A stretch of DNA of 64,000 bases, from positions 18,517 through 82,516 of the forward strand of contig CBFIAR010000017.1 in assembly GCA_965660625.1 (NCBI GenBank), read 5' to 3'. The position numbers were made by a program, and so were the translations under genes. Of the stretch, positions 1 through 9,731 are shown piece by piece (positions within the stretch are counted from its first letter, which is position 1; each line of letters begins with the position of its first letter). The notes beneath the pieces were generated by a model. That model ran no database searches and was not told the DNA's origin. It saw only the letters and a program-made list of their open reading frames with translations. Origin of the DNA: Glaciecola sp965660625 (lineage in GTDB: Bacteria > Pseudomonadota > Gammaproteobacteria > Enterobacterales > Alteromonadaceae).

Positions 1-1045
1 CCCAAGGTAAGCGATTCACATCATGCCAAATCATCAATTGCGGCTGTGTTCGGTCGCCACTAGGTAATAAGAAAAGCAACAGTGCTGCGCTCATAACAAT
101 ACCGGTATCGGTCAGAAAATCGATGCCCAGTAAAGCGGAAATCGGTCGCCGAGCAATCCAAAATAAGACAACCAGTGAAAATACCACTGCCACGCGTTTT
201 TCTGCGCGGCTCATCGGGCCTAATTCGTTGCGTAATTTAGTTAGATGCTGGTTAACCGCCGGGTTAGCTGGAATATCAATGTTAAAACTCCATCGTGTTA
301 AGGAATACCAAGCTAATGGAAGCATGCATAACATAACCGGCACGCCTACTAACATCCAACTGGCGAAGGTAATTTTGATATCGTAGTTTTCACTTAAGAA
401 AGCAGCAAGCAAGGCATTCGGTGGTGTGCCAACGAGGGTGGCTAAACCACCAATGGTTGCTGCATAGGCGAGGCCTAATAGCATGGCTGCTTGAAATGCT
501 TTGGTTTGCTTTGCATCTAAATGTGTATTGTGGTCGGCAATCACTTTTGCGACCGACAACGCAATTGGCATGAGCATCATGGTGGTGGATGTGTTTGTCA
601 TCCACATTGACAACAGCGCAGCGACAATCATAAAACCGCCAATCAGCATCCGACCGTCGGTGCCGGTGTAGCTTAGAATTACCAATGCAATGCGCTTGTG
701 AAGGTCCCAGCGTTCCACCGCCAGCGCCAATATAAATGCACCTAAAAATAGATAAATAATGGGGTTGGCGTAAGCGGCGGTTGCTTCAGCCAAACTACTG
801 ATCCCCAAAAATGGAAAGGTCACGATAGGTAAAAATGCGGTGACGGGAACCGGAACCGCCTCGGTTGCCCACCAGATTGCCATCCAAATGCCGACGGCGG
901 CAACATGCCAAGCGGCAGGTTCCATGGTGCTTTGTGTGCTGCTAAATAGCATCATAATTAGGAAAACAAGCGGTCCTAACAGCAAACCGATATCTTGATA
1001 TCGGGCGCGATGTAAATCTGTGATTTCAGGCAAGCTAGTGCTCAT
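1..1045 (-). CDS. DASS-family (SLC13-like) sodium:dicarboxylate/anion symporter, 3' end cut by window
   Basis: I translated the reverse complement from ATG at 1045; the frame stays open to base 1, giving 348 residues of a protein usually near 450-500. It is very hydrophobic with several membrane segments. Residues 149-155 read MTNTSTT and residues 206-210 read GTPPN, matching the two conserved Asn-Thr substrate and sodium motifs of the divalent anion:Na+ symporter family. The likely role is inner-membrane uptake of di- or tricarboxylates or a related anion. It lies 79 bp downstream of the TonB receptor on the same strand, so an outer-plus-inner membrane uptake pair is a reasonable inference. 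The substrate cannot be told from sequence. The C-terminus lies outside the window. Confidence 0.85.
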   Translation of the reverse strand, partial: MSTSLPEITDLHRARYQDIGLLLGPLVFLIMMLFSSTQSTMEPAAWHVAAVGIWMAIWWATEAVPVPVTAFLPIVTFPFLGISSLAEATAAYANPIIYLFLGAFILALAVERWDLHKRIALVILSYTGTDGRMLIGGFMIVAALLSMWMTNTSTTMMLMPIALSVAKVIADHNTHLDAKQTKAFQAAMLLGLAYAATIGGLATLVGTPPNALLAAFLSENYDIKITFASWMLVGVPVMLCMLPLAWYSLTRWSFNIDIPANPAVNQHLTKLRNELGPMSRAEKRVAVVFSLVVLFWIARRPISALLGIDFLTDTGIVMSAALLLFLLPSGDRTQPQLMIWHDVNRLPW

Positions 1046-1124
1046 TCGATTACCTTGTAAATAATATGGGGAAAAGGCTTAGATGGGCAGGCGTCTTTAT
1101 ACAGAGCGCCTGCCGAAAATACTA

Positions 1125-4124
1125 CTAGAATTTAGATTGAAAATCTAAATAGTAGCTGCGACCGTAATCGCGGTGGGCATCAGAAGAGAAACCAAAGTAA
1201 TTATCGGTCAGCGGTGCTCTCTCGTTGGTGAGATTACGAATACCTAGACGCAAACGGGTTTCAACGTTATTCATCTCAAATCGATAGTCGAAGGTTGCGT
1301 TGTAAGTGGTCATTGCAGGTACGATGTAGCGTGTACCATCCTCAAGCGTGAGCGAACTTTGGTAAAAACTACCAATTTTGTTGCCACTGAGTGACGCACC
1401 AAAAGCATCTTTTCTCCAAGAGACTCTTGCAGAATGACGCTTCTCTTGGTTGCCGTCTTGGCCAATTAAGTCAGCGAAACCAGCGATCGGGTAACTGAGC
1501 GGAATTAAACCGTTTTCTTGAGCCTGCACCAGCGTGGCTGCATCACCGCCTGCCTGCTGTTCGAATTCTTCAATGAAAGATCCGTTGTAGCTAAACTTAA
1601 ACTTACCTGCACTGGTATCTAAATCATAATAAACGCCAATGTCGTAGCCAGCTAAATTACGCTTATCTAGGTTGGCATACTGATCGTCAATAAAGCGAAT
1701 GTCGCCAGCCGGACAAATACCTGCCGCTTCATAGATTGCTGCTTCACCCGCACCCGCATCATCGCGCGATACTGCAGAGTTAAACGTAGTCGAAGCACAG
1801 TTGGTGTTGCCATTTTCTAGTCTGAGGAATAAGTCTAATAGGGTATGGTTTTCTTCACCAAATAAGCCAATCGTATTTTCTTTTTCAATCGACCAGTAAT
1901 CAAACGTCACGGTAATGTCTTCGTTGGGGGTGAATACAAAACCTAAGGATGTATTGATTGACTCTTCAGGCTCCAAGAAATCACTGCCTTGGGCAATACG
2001 TTGCACTGAGTTTCGGCAATCTAAGGTGTTTTGATCCGGGTCGCCACCATTTTCGGCAGCGTATAAACAAGCAAAATCAGTACGCGTGTTATTACGTGCT
2101 ACAACACTTTCATTAATGGTCACGAGGTTAGGTACTCGGTACGCTTCAGACCATGAACCCCTTAATAGTAATGACTCGATAGGACGATAACCAAACGCTA
2201 ATTTGCCAACCGTAGTATCACCCACATCAGAAAAATCTTCATAACGGATAGCGGCTTGCATATCAAAATTTTCAAACACAGGAATTTGCAATTCAGCAAA
2301 CACAGAAACCACATCTCTTTCACCCTTGCTATCTGGCGTTGGACTGGAGTTGACAACGTCAGAGACAAATGGATAGGTATCCCCTTCAAAGTCAGTGAAA
2401 GCAATAGTGCCGTCTAAACGGTCATCTCTATCATCAACAAAGCTTTCTTCACGATATTCAAAACCAACAACAAAGCCCAAAGGACCGGCGGGCAATTCAT
2501 AAATATCAGCATTGGCAAATTTGGCATCAATCATGGTGAGTTCTGTTTCACTTAAACGCACTACATCAATCAATGCGCGTTCAATGTTTGAGTCGACACC
2601 GCCACTAAATGGATTGTAGGCTTCTGGGCTTGAGTCAAATAAAGCTTCAGTGATTAAGATATTGGATACCCGATTAGAAGTAACATCATCTTTGGTTGCT
2701 TTTGAATGCAAAAATGCGGCTTCCCAATCCCACTCACCAAATGAGCCTCTTAATCCTTGTAGGAATCGATAAGTATCACCGTCGTTGTTCACAATACGAG
2801 GTAATTCTGCAAAGCGGTAGTTATCAATTTCTAGCTCTAAGCCACTGCAGGGAACATCAGGAATGAGGGATGCGTCGAGTCGGTTGGGTGAACCACAAGG
2901 TCCAAATGGATTGTAATAATTTTCTGCACCAACGCGAAGTTTTGATGTTGTAAAAGGAGCAGTTGCATGTCGGCGTAAATTCGTTTTTGATTGATAATAG
3001 GACAGCTCAGTAAAGCTTTCCATGCCATTTTCGAATTCATGATTAACAAAAACAAATAGGCTTGAACGTTGTAGTTTTGAACTTAAGTCGCGGTCAGCAT
3101 TCAAGTTAAGGCGATAGGTACCTTGGCCGTCAATGCCACCGCAAGTGGTTGCATTTAAAACATATTGGCAACGTTCATCGCCAATAGGGTAGGTTTCAAA
3201 TTCGCCTGCTCCATCAGTAAAAATGTTTCTAACACCTGCGCCAGAGGCACTGCTGATTAAATCAAATTGCCCATATAGCGAGTTAGCTGTATCGTTTCTA
3301 AATGCAGTATCGCCAAACCAAAGAGAGTCCTCAGGTACGCGATCTCTAAAATCTGAATCGGCCCATCTTGGATCATCTTGTGAATTCACCCTGTCACGCG
3401 AATAGTAGTTGAAAAACGCACTGACATTGGTTCGTCCATTATTGAAATCTTTACCCCATTCAACCGTCAGAGTTTGCTCATCGCGTGGGATTTCATCGTA
3501 CTCAGCCCAACGCCCAGATACGGTGAGGCCAACGAAGTTAGATTTCACAACGTGGTTGACGACACCTGCAACCGCATCAGCACCATAAATTGCGGAAGCG
3601 CCGTCGCGCAACACTTCGACTCTGCTCAGGCCGGCGATAGGAATGGTATTAATATTAACTGAATTAACTGGAACGAAACTACCGCCTACTTCTTCTGTTT
3701 GGTAAGAAGCGGCATTAACCATTCTGCGGCCATTCAGTAGAACTAAGGTGTTACCTGTTCCCAAGTTTCTTAGGTTATAGGTACCGATGTCACCGCGCGC
3801 CGCGTTAACGCCGCCACCAATATTTGCGGCTTCATTAAAAAAGTTTTGACCATTCTCAGGGATAATTTGCAGTAAATCATCTAAAGAATCTAAGCCAAGT
3901 TCACCTATTGCTTCAGAGTCGATAACTGAAACTGCAAGGGCTTCAGCAACTTGACCGCCGCGTATATTTGAACCAATAACCTGTATTTTCTCCACTGTAT
4001 CTTCAGCTTTCTTTTCACCAACTTCTTGCGCAAAAGCGGATACTGAGATTGCTGACGCAATAGTGAGAGATAACAAGGTGGGTGTGAACGTGCGTAATTT
4101 ATTGTGTTGAGCGTGTCTCTTCAT
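1125..4124 (-). CDS. TonB-dependent outer membrane receptor
   Basis: A 999-residue protein with a Sec signal peptide (residues 1-32, ending SAFA-QE). A plug domain follows (about 45-200), with a TonB-box-like EKIQVIGSNI segment and the plug motifs LNGRR and VEVLRDGASAIYG. A long beta-barrel then ends in aromatic-rich YYLDFQSKF, the usual C-terminal signal for BAM insertion. It should take up a ligand across the outer membrane using energy from TonB-ExbBD. Upstream on the same strand are an ECF sigma factor and a FecR-like protein, the usual arrangement for surface-signalled receptors. There is no clear extra N-terminal STN signalling domain, so it may be a target of the sigma factor and not the sensor. 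The ligand is unknown; the adjacent DASS transporter hints at a carboxylate or siderophore-like acid. Confidence 0.9.
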   Translation of the reverse strand: MKRHAQHNKLRTFTPTLLSLTIASAISVSAFAQEVGEKKAEDTVEKIQVIGSNIRGGQVAEALAVSVIDSEAIGELGLDSLDDLLQIIPENGQNFFNEAANIGGGVNAARGDIGTYNLRNLGTGNTLVLLNGRRMVNAASYQTEEVGGSFVPVNSVNINTIPIAGLSRVEVLRDGASAIYGADAVAGVVNHVVKSNFVGLTVSGRWAEYDEIPRDEQTLTVEWGKDFNNGRTNVSAFFNYYSRDRVNSQDDPRWADSDFRDRVPEDSLWFGDTAFRNDTANSLYGQFDLISSASGAGVRNIFTDGAGEFETYPIGDERCQYVLNATTCGGIDGQGTYRLNLNADRDLSSKLQRSSLFVFVNHEFENGMESFTELSYYQSKTNLRRHATAPFTTSKLRVGAENYYNPFGPCGSPNRLDASLIPDVPCSGLELEIDNYRFAELPRIVNNDGDTYRFLQGLRGSFGEWDWEAAFLHSKATKDDVTSNRVSNILITEALFDSSPEAYNPFSGGVDSNIERALIDVVRLSETELTMIDAKFANADIYELPAGPLGFVVGFEYREESFVDDRDDRLDGTIAFTDFEGDTYPFVSDVVNSSPTPDSKGERDVVSVFAELQIPVFENFDMQAAIRYEDFSDVGDTTVGKLAFGYRPIESLLLRGSWSEAYRVPNLVTINESVVARNNTRTDFACLYAAENGGDPDQNTLDCRNSVQRIAQGSDFLEPEESINTSLGFVFTPNEDITVTFDYWSIEKENTIGLFGEENHTLLDLFLRLENGNTNCASTTFNSAVSRDDAGAGEAAIYEAAGICPAGDIRFIDDQYANLDKRNLAGYDIGVYYDLDTSAGKFKFSYNGSFIEEFEQQAGGDAATLVQAQENGLIPLSYPIAGFADLIGQDGNQEKRHSARVSWRKDAFGASLSGNKIGSFYQSSLTLEDGTRYIVPAMTTYNATFDYRFEMNNVETRLRLGIRNLTNERAPLTDNYFGFSSDAHRDYGRSYYLDFQSKF

Positions 4125-4227
4125 GGGTGTTCCCGTTATTTTTATTTTTAGTTAACATCTCATTAACGCGCACAGAGCAAAAAACCCCTATTAAAAAATA
4201 AAAATAAAGAAAGACAGAAGCGAAATT

Positions 4228-4668
4228 TTAAAACAAAGTTTGAATTGCAGGCACCATTAACCCACAAAGAATGATCCCAATAGTGAGGGGATATGCCCAA
4301 GCAGAGCTTGTTGTTTGTTCAGCAAAACTAGCTTCAGCTGGCAAAGGCTCGGTTACAGAAGGGAAGGGTAATACCACCGAATTCTCGATCATATCAGCCA
4401 TGGATTTGGTGCAAGCGGTGCGAGCCCACATTTCAGATAACTCAAAATACGCTTGTTGATGAGATGGGTCAGCCTGCAACCAATCAAAAAAACGTGTATG
4501 CGCATCTTGACTTGCGCCAGACAGCTGCGTCTGCTCAACTGCCGATTGATAGCCCATTTGCTCATCGCGCTGCCCATTATCGGGATTATCAAGCAAAGCA
4601 ATCCACGAAGCGGCTTGTGTTAGCACTTCATTAGATACTTCATAGCCTGACCATTCTTCTATGTTCAA
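4228..4668 (-). CDS. FecR-like anti-sigma protein, short form (DUF4880-type domain plus one membrane segment)
   Basis: 146 residues. Residues 15-90 resemble the cytoplasmic N-terminal domain of FecR-type sigma regulators: WIALLDNPDN near 22, then FFDWLQADPSHQQAYFEL and a W. One hydrophobic segment (about 123-143) sits at the very C-terminus. Normal FecR proteins run to about 320 residues and continue into a periplasmic domain that talks to the receptor; that part is absent here. The start ATG overlaps the sigma gene stop by 4 bp, so the two are translationally coupled. The 103 bp before the TonB receptor gene hold no leftover FecR coding sequence that I can see. It probably still binds the sigma factor at the membrane, but how a signal would reach it is unclear. 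Confidence 0.7.
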   Translation of the reverse strand: MNIEEWSGYEVSNEVLTQAASWIALLDNPDNGQRDEQMGYQSAVEQTQLSGASQDAHTRFFDWLQADPSHQQAYFELSEMWARTACTKSMADMIENSVVLPFPSVTEPLPAEASFAEQTTSSAWAYPLTIGIILCGLMVPAIQTLF

Positions 4669-5333
4669 GGGGCAACCTTTCTCATTCGTGGAGCATCGTT
4701 TTCAGACACAAGCAGTTTGTTAACGTTTTGCTCGAGCATATACTTTCGACACAATATTAACCCCTTAGTGAGGTGGTTTTCTACCGTTTTTGCAGAAATA
4801 TTGAGCATGTGAGCAATTTCTTTATGCGACGTACCGTGCAACTTGCGTTGAATGAAGACCTGTCTGCAAATAGGAGGGAGGCGATTGATCGCAGCGATGA
4901 GTCGCAAGTTGTCGTCTTCAGCAATGTATCTTTCTTCAGTATTGGATGCCGTTTTTTGATTGGCAATCGTGACGTGGCTAGGCGTTATTTGTTGAGACTC
5001 GGCGTATTTACCTTCTACGTTTTTATGTCGAAGCGCACTCAAGGCTAAGTTTTTTGAAATGATGGTGAGCATGGGCCTTAAGTTTCGGAGCAAAACCAAG
5101 TAGTCGTGATTGCTTGGTTTATCTTTGATCAATAAATACACTTTTAGATAGGCTTCCTGTGCTATCTCTTCTGCTTCGCTGGTAGAGATGATTTGACTCA
5201 AAAAACGCAGCAACGCGGTTTTTGATTCACGCATAAATATCGCCAAAGCATCATCGAGCGAGGTCTGACTAGTCTTAGTATTGTTGCTATTCAATGTTAC
5301 TGACCTTTTACAAAGCGTATCTGCAGTTTCCAC
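4665..5333 (-). CDS. ECF-type RNA polymerase sigma factor (FecI-like)
   Basis: A 222-residue frame with a sigma-70 region 2 stretch (about 30-110, including EAEEIAQEAYLKVY) and a region 4 helix-turn-helix near 165-205 (RLPPICRQVFIQRKL, then SHKEIAHMLNISAKTVENHL). It should direct RNA polymerase to a small regulon, presumably the TonB receptor and transporter downstream. The frame opens with GTG at 5333, directly behind an AAGGAG-like stretch that is too close to be ideal. A TTG 13 codons further in, with AAAAGG upstream, is an alternative start. The gene is followed with overlap by the FecR-like partner. Region 2 is less canonical than region 4, so a divergent ECF group is possible. Confidence 0.82.
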   Translation of the reverse strand: METADTLCKRSVTLNSNNTKTSQTSLDDALAIFMRESKTALLRFLSQIISTSEAEEIAQEAYLKVYLLIKDKPSNHDYLVLLRNLRPMLTIISKNLALSALRHKNVEGKYAESQQITPSHVTIANQKTASNTEERYIAEDDNLRLIAAINRLPPICRQVFIQRKLHGTSHKEIAHMLNISAKTVENHLTKGLILCRKYMLEQNVNKLLVSENDAPRMRKVAP

Positions 5334-5590
5334 TCCTTTTTTACCAATACCATTGTTCCATGTATTTTACAAATATTTTACAAGTAAGTGACATCTGGGA
5401 TATTTCATTGGAAGTTCAGTTGCTGAATGGGAATTCATAACGCTTTAGGTGCAGCGCTAATGAGCGGTTTATTGGACTGGACAGTGGTTTCTGAAGGCCA
5501 GTTGCGTGTATACTATTTCCGAATTTTACAGATTTACATGATATGTTCGGCAGTGAATAGCCGTCATTCGTCAATAGGAGACAAAGTAAT

Positions 5591-6043
5591 ATGCGCAGTG
5601 TGAGTATTTTCGTTGGTTCAGTATATGGTAATGCCCAACATGTGGCAGAAGAAGTACAAACGATGTTTGCTAGTAAGGGTGTAGAGTCTGAGATATTCAC
5701 TGACCCCGAAACATCCGACTTCAGCGAAGCGGAGTCAATAGTGGTGATCGCTTCTAGCACAGGGCAGGGCGATATACCGCCGAATTTAGAGCTTTTCCAC
5801 AGTGATTTACGCGACGAGTTTCCGTTGATGAATGGCAAGCCTTTCGCGGTTGCAGCGCTGGGCGACAGCAGTTACGGCGATAGCTTTTGCGGTGCTGGGC
5901 GTCAATTTCAGGAGTTGTTAGAAGAGCTACAGGGCAAGCCTGTTGCTAGCATGCTAGAAGTTGATGCGATTGAAACGCTGGCTGCTGAAGAGGAAATTGT
6001 GCCTTGGTTAGCAGGCTTAGTGGATCCGTTAACTGAGGCATAG
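5591..6043 (+). CDS. Flavodoxin domain protein (MioC/YqcA-like)
   Basis: 150 residues forming one flavodoxin fold. The N-terminal strand and phosphate-binding loop read FVGSVYGNAQHVAEE, the second FMN loop SSTGQGDIPPN, and the third region LGDSSYGDSFCGAGRQFQ. These are typical of MioC and YqcA flavodoxins and of the FMN domain of sulfite reductase flavoprotein. It should carry electrons as an FMN protein in the cytoplasm. The ATG is preceded by AATAGGAGAC, a good ribosome binding site. It is divergent from the sigma factor gene and convergent with dapD, so it is probably a single-gene unit. Whether it is the MioC or the YqcA type cannot be decided here. Confidence 0.85.
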   Translation: MRSVSIFVGSVYGNAQHVAEEVQTMFASKGVESEIFTDPETSDFSEAESIVVIASSTGQGDIPPNLELFHSDLRDEFPLMNGKPFAVAALGDSSYGDSFCGAGRQFQELLEELQGKPVASMLEVDAIETLAAEEEIVPWLAGLVDPLTEA

Positions 6044-6067
6044 ATATTCAGTGTATTTGAGAGTATG

Positions 6068-6120
6068 AAGGCATAGATAACTGAGCAACAGTAGCTATGT
6101 CTTAGTAGCTATGCCTTTTT
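6068..6120 (+). terminator. Rho-independent terminator after flavodoxin gene
   Basis: AAGGCATAG at 6068-6076 pairs with CTATGCCTT at 6109-6117, followed by a T run. The loop is long and also contains a nested GTAGCTATG repeat. Confidence 0.5.
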
Positions 6121-6137
6121 GACCGAATATCTAGCGA

Positions 6138-6166
6138 GAAAACCCAGCGATATATAGTCGCTGGGT
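6138..6166 (-). terminator. Rho-independent terminator of dapD
   Basis: ACCCAGCGA (6142-6150) and TCGCTGGGT (6158-6166) form a 9-bp stem. Read on the minus strand the hairpin is followed by TTTTCT, just after the dapD stop. Confidence 0.7.
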
Positions 6167-6190
6167 AAAACACTTATCGAGGCTGAAAAG

Positions 6191-7015
6191 TTACTCAGCG
6201 CCACGCAAAATTTCGTTAATACCCACTTTCGCTTTGGTTTTCGCATCCACTTTCTTGACGATGATGGCTGCATATAAGCTATGGGTTCCGCATGGGCTTG
6301 GTAAACTTCCTGACACAACCACCGACCCTGCTGGTACACGACCGTAAGTTATCGTGCCGGTCTCGCGGTCGTATATTCGGGTACTTTGGCTAATATAAAC
6401 GCCCATTGAAATAACGCAGCCTTCTTCAACGATAACGCCTTCAACCACTTCAGAGCGCGCGCCAATAAAGCAGTTGTCTTCAATAATAGTTGGGTTTGCT
6501 TGCAGCGGTTCTAATACGCCACCAATGCCAACACCACCGGAAAGGTGAACGTTTTTACCAATTTGCGCACAAGAACCCACGGTTACCCATGTATCGACCA
6601 TGGTGCCTTCGTCTACGAATGCACCAATGTTGACGTAAGATGGCATAACAACTACGTTACGGCCAATGAATGAGCCTGTGCGAACGGCTGCAGGTGGCAC
6701 AACACGCATGCCCTCTGCGGCGAAACGTTCAGCCGTATAGTCTGTGAATTTTAAAGGGACTTTGTCGTAATAATTGGTTTCAGCACCTTCAACAAGCTTG
6801 TTATCGTGCAATTTAAAGTAAAGTAATACGGCTTTTTTCAGCCATTCATTAACTTGCCACTCACCATTTATTTTTTCAGCAACTCTCGCCTTACCTGCAT
6901 TCAGTAATTCAACGGCATCAGTCACTGCTGTTCTTATTTCTGCGCTGGCTGTGTTGGCCGTATAGGTGTCACGGGTATCAAATGCATTCTCGATGATGGA
7001 TTGTAAATTGTTCAT
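6191..7015 (-). CDS. dapD: 2,3,4,5-tetrahydropyridine-2,6-dicarboxylate N-succinyltransferase
   Basis: 274 residues, the normal DapD length. It transfers succinyl from succinyl-CoA to tetrahydrodipicolinate in the lysine and meso-diaminopimelate pathway in the cytoplasm. The sequence has an N-terminal helical domain (1-100) and a left-handed beta-helix of hexapeptide repeats (about 105-240), with GRNVVVMPSYVNIGAFVDEG and the downstream PAGSVVVSGSLPS characteristic of DapD. The ATG overlaps the glnD stop as ATGA, so the two are translationally coupled. The dapD-glnD-map cluster divergent from rpsB is common in gammaproteobacteria. Confidence 0.97.
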   Translation of the reverse strand: MNNLQSIIENAFDTRDTYTANTASAEIRTAVTDAVELLNAGKARVAEKINGEWQVNEWLKKAVLLYFKLHDNKLVEGAETNYYDKVPLKFTDYTAERFAAEGMRVVPPAAVRTGSFIGRNVVVMPSYVNIGAFVDEGTMVDTWVTVGSCAQIGKNVHLSGGVGIGGVLEPLQANPTIIEDNCFIGARSEVVEGVIVEEGCVISMGVYISQSTRIYDRETGTITYGRVPAGSVVVSGSLPSPCGTHSLYAAIIVKKVDAKTKAKVGINEILRGAE

Positions 7016-9672
7016 AGTGCTGGGTTCACTTCTGGTTGGTCTAATTTTAACGTAATTTGTTTTTTAAGGGTGATTTCTTGTTCTTGCGTCAACGCTTTAC
7101 CTGCTTCGTTGGACACAATAAATACATCTTCTGCTCGCTCGCCAATGGTCGAAATTTTAGCCATTTTTAAGGTCAAATTAAGATCCACAAAAAGGTGACC
7201 TATTTTCGCTAACAAGCCCGGGGCGTCTAAAGCCTCTAGTTCCACTAATGTAGCGTATTCGGTTGACGAGTAAAAACGCACTTTTGTTTTAACATCTAAT
7301 TGTTTCATTTGGCGTGACATTTTGCGTTTGTTAGCATGCGAGCGACCTGGCTTCACTAACTGCGAACTTATCGCGTCAACCAAGTTTTTGATGTGAAATT
7401 CAGAATCAATACGCTGCGCATCTTGATCAAGAATAATCATACTGTCGAACACATTGCCTTCATCGGTGACCGTAATTTGGGCGTCATGAATAGAGCAATT
7501 ACGACTGTCTAGAACCGATGCTATTTGTGCAAAGAGGGCGGGACGATCGCTGCAATAGATCAGCAATTCAGTGCCTGCTTTGGAGGTGTTGTTACTGGCA
7601 CTGACCAAAATATCCTCAGGCCCTAAGGTGGGGTGAGTCACAATTGATTCCGTGTGCCATGCAATTTGATTTGGCTTGAAACGCACAAAGTAGTCGGAGC
7701 GCATTTGTCGCCAGAACAACATGGCTTGGTCTTCGTTTATGCCTTTTTCGGCAAGCAGCGTCATCGCCTCTTTTTTGTGCTCTGCAATACGCTGATCAAG
7801 CGTTATCTGACACTCTAAGCCATTATCAAAAGCCTGCTGCGTGAGTAAATAAAGCTCACGCAGCAAGGATGCTTTCCAATCGTTCCATAAATTGTCATTA
7901 GTGGCCCGAATATCAGCGAGGGTTAATGCATAAAGTAAATTTAGATTGTCATGAGTTTTAACGCTTGTGGCGAATTGGTTAATGACGTCTGCATCATATA
8001 TGTCGCGACGTTGTGCAACCACCGACATGAGTAGATGATTTTCGACTAACCATGCAATTGTGTTTGCATCGCTTTCAGACATATTGTGAAGTTCACAAAA
8101 CGTAAGCGCGTCGACCGAGCCGAGTGTTGAATGATCGCCGCCGCGCCCTTTGGCGATGTCATGAAAAATAGCGGCGATGAACAGCAGTTCAGGCTTATCG
8201 AGGTTTTTGACAATACGATGGCAACGCGGAAACTTCTTTTCACTGTGATAGTAGCTGTAGACAAATTTTACTAAACGATGTGTGTGCTCATCTACCGTGT
8301 AGGCGTGAAACAAGTCGAATTGCATCATCCCAACGATCTTATCCCACTCCGGCAAATAAGATTGTAATATCCCGTATTTATACATCACGTCCCAACCCAA
8401 GTTGAAAAACTCAGGTTGCTTCATTAGTGCCATAAAACGCTCTCGACAGTCTTGACGTTCATGATAATACTGATGTTGGAAACGACGACGCGCATTGCGT
8501 AATTGACGAATGCAGTTGGCGTCTAAGCCTTGCACCGTGTCATGCTGGCTAATGAGGCTAAGAAAGTCGAGTATGTCAGCGGGAGAATGAAATGTTTCCG
8601 GCTGTGAAGGAGAAATTAAGCCGTCTCTCAACTCAAATTTAGCGTTGAGTGTGGTCACCTTTTTCACTTTTTGCTCTAACACATCATCTTTGAAACGCAG
8701 AAGCAACATACTGTTCAATTCAGACACACGTCGAACAATTCTGAACAACGCCTTCATCATTTGCTCTACGGCGGCTTTACCTTCGCCATATCCCAGTAGC
8801 TTTGCAACATCCGGTTGATAGTCGAATAAGAGTCTGTTTTCACTGCGCCCAGAAATAAGGTGCAGCGCAAAGCGGATTTGCCACAAGTGAGAACGGCACT
8901 CAATGAGTTCGGCATGTTCTATTTCAAAAAAGTAACCGTGCCCAATTAAGGTGAGTCCGTCGTATTCTCTAAAGTGTTTTTTTGCTACCCAGCCAATTGA
9001 CTGAATATCACGTAAACAACCGGGATTCTCTTTTACGTTAGGTTCAAGATTGTATGAGGTATCGTTGAATTTGTGATGACGGTTTTGCTGTTCTTCTAAT
9101 TTCGCAAGAAAGAAGTCTTTACTAGACCACACTTTTGGGCTGTTAACTTTGTCAATTAATTGTTTGAAGGTGCTTTCGCATCCACATAAAATACGGGCTT
9201 CAACTAAGTTAGTGGCGATGGTAATGTCTGACTTGGCTAAGGTAATGGTTTCTTTAACCGTGCGCACTGCTTGGCCAATTTCGAGCTTTATATCCCACAG
9301 TAGGGTGATGAAACTGCCAAGACGCTCTTCAACGTTTTTGCTTACTTTTTTTTCGCTGAGTATTAATAAGTCAATATCAGAGTAGGGCTGCAGTTGTCCG
9401 CGTCCGTATCCGCCGACAGCGCAAAGTGCAAGGCCAGACTCCTTATTAAGGTCTAATAATTGCCATGCATGACGCAAGAGTGCATCGGTAAAATCGCTGC
9501 GCGAAACCACGAGTTTATCCACTAATTCCTTATTGAAATTATCCTGAAGCCACTCGTAGTTGGATTTTACTGCGTGTTTAAAGCCAGCAATATCGCTTAC
9601 GTCTTTGATGCTTTTTAGCAGTTGTATTTGCTCTTGGACCGACAAAGTAACTCCTTGGCTATGCTCGACCAT
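7012..9672 (-). CDS. glnD: Bifunctional uridylyltransferase/uridylyl-removing enzyme (PII sensor)
   Basis: 886 residues, close to the E. coli length. It uridylylates PII proteins when glutamine is low and removes UMP when glutamine is high. The nucleotidyltransferase active site GGYGRGQLQPYSDID lies at 87-101. The central HD hydrolase domain contains VDEHTHRLVKF (near 460) and HDIAKGRGGDHS (near 505). Two C-terminal ACT domains (about 705-780 and 805-880) sense glutamine. It is the middle gene of the minus-strand map, glnD, dapD group and overlaps dapD by 4 bp. Confidence 0.97.
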   Translation of the reverse strand: MVEHSQGVTLSVQEQIQLLKSIKDVSDIAGFKHAVKSNYEWLQDNFNKELVDKLVVSRSDFTDALLRHAWQLLDLNKESGLALCAVGGYGRGQLQPYSDIDLLILSEKKVSKNVEERLGSFITLLWDIKLEIGQAVRTVKETITLAKSDITIATNLVEARILCGCESTFKQLIDKVNSPKVWSSKDFFLAKLEEQQNRHHKFNDTSYNLEPNVKENPGCLRDIQSIGWVAKKHFREYDGLTLIGHGYFFEIEHAELIECRSHLWQIRFALHLISGRSENRLLFDYQPDVAKLLGYGEGKAAVEQMMKALFRIVRRVSELNSMLLLRFKDDVLEQKVKKVTTLNAKFELRDGLISPSQPETFHSPADILDFLSLISQHDTVQGLDANCIRQLRNARRRFQHQYYHERQDCRERFMALMKQPEFFNLGWDVMYKYGILQSYLPEWDKIVGMMQFDLFHAYTVDEHTHRLVKFVYSYYHSEKKFPRCHRIVKNLDKPELLFIAAIFHDIAKGRGGDHSTLGSVDALTFCELHNMSESDANTIAWLVENHLLMSVVAQRRDIYDADVINQFATSVKTHDNLNLLYALTLADIRATNDNLWNDWKASLLRELYLLTQQAFDNGLECQITLDQRIAEHKKEAMTLLAEKGINEDQAMLFWRQMRSDYFVRFKPNQIAWHTESIVTHPTLGPEDILVSASNNTSKAGTELLIYCSDRPALFAQIASVLDSRNCSIHDAQITVTDEGNVFDSMIILDQDAQRIDSEFHIKNLVDAISSQLVKPGRSHANKRKMSRQMKQLDVKTKVRFYSSTEYATLVELEALDAPGLLAKIGHLFVDLNLTLKMAKISTIGERAEDVFIVSNEAGKALTQEQEITLKKQITLKLDQPEVNPAL

Positions 9673-9731
9673 ATATATGCCCTATTGAATTTGAGAACGG
9701 TTCATACTGCCAACAAAATGTAGGCTAATAA

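Noticed and set aside
5416..5838. 140-codon minus-strand frame over the flavodoxin start
   Set aside because: It is antisense to a clear flavodoxin gene and has no family features.
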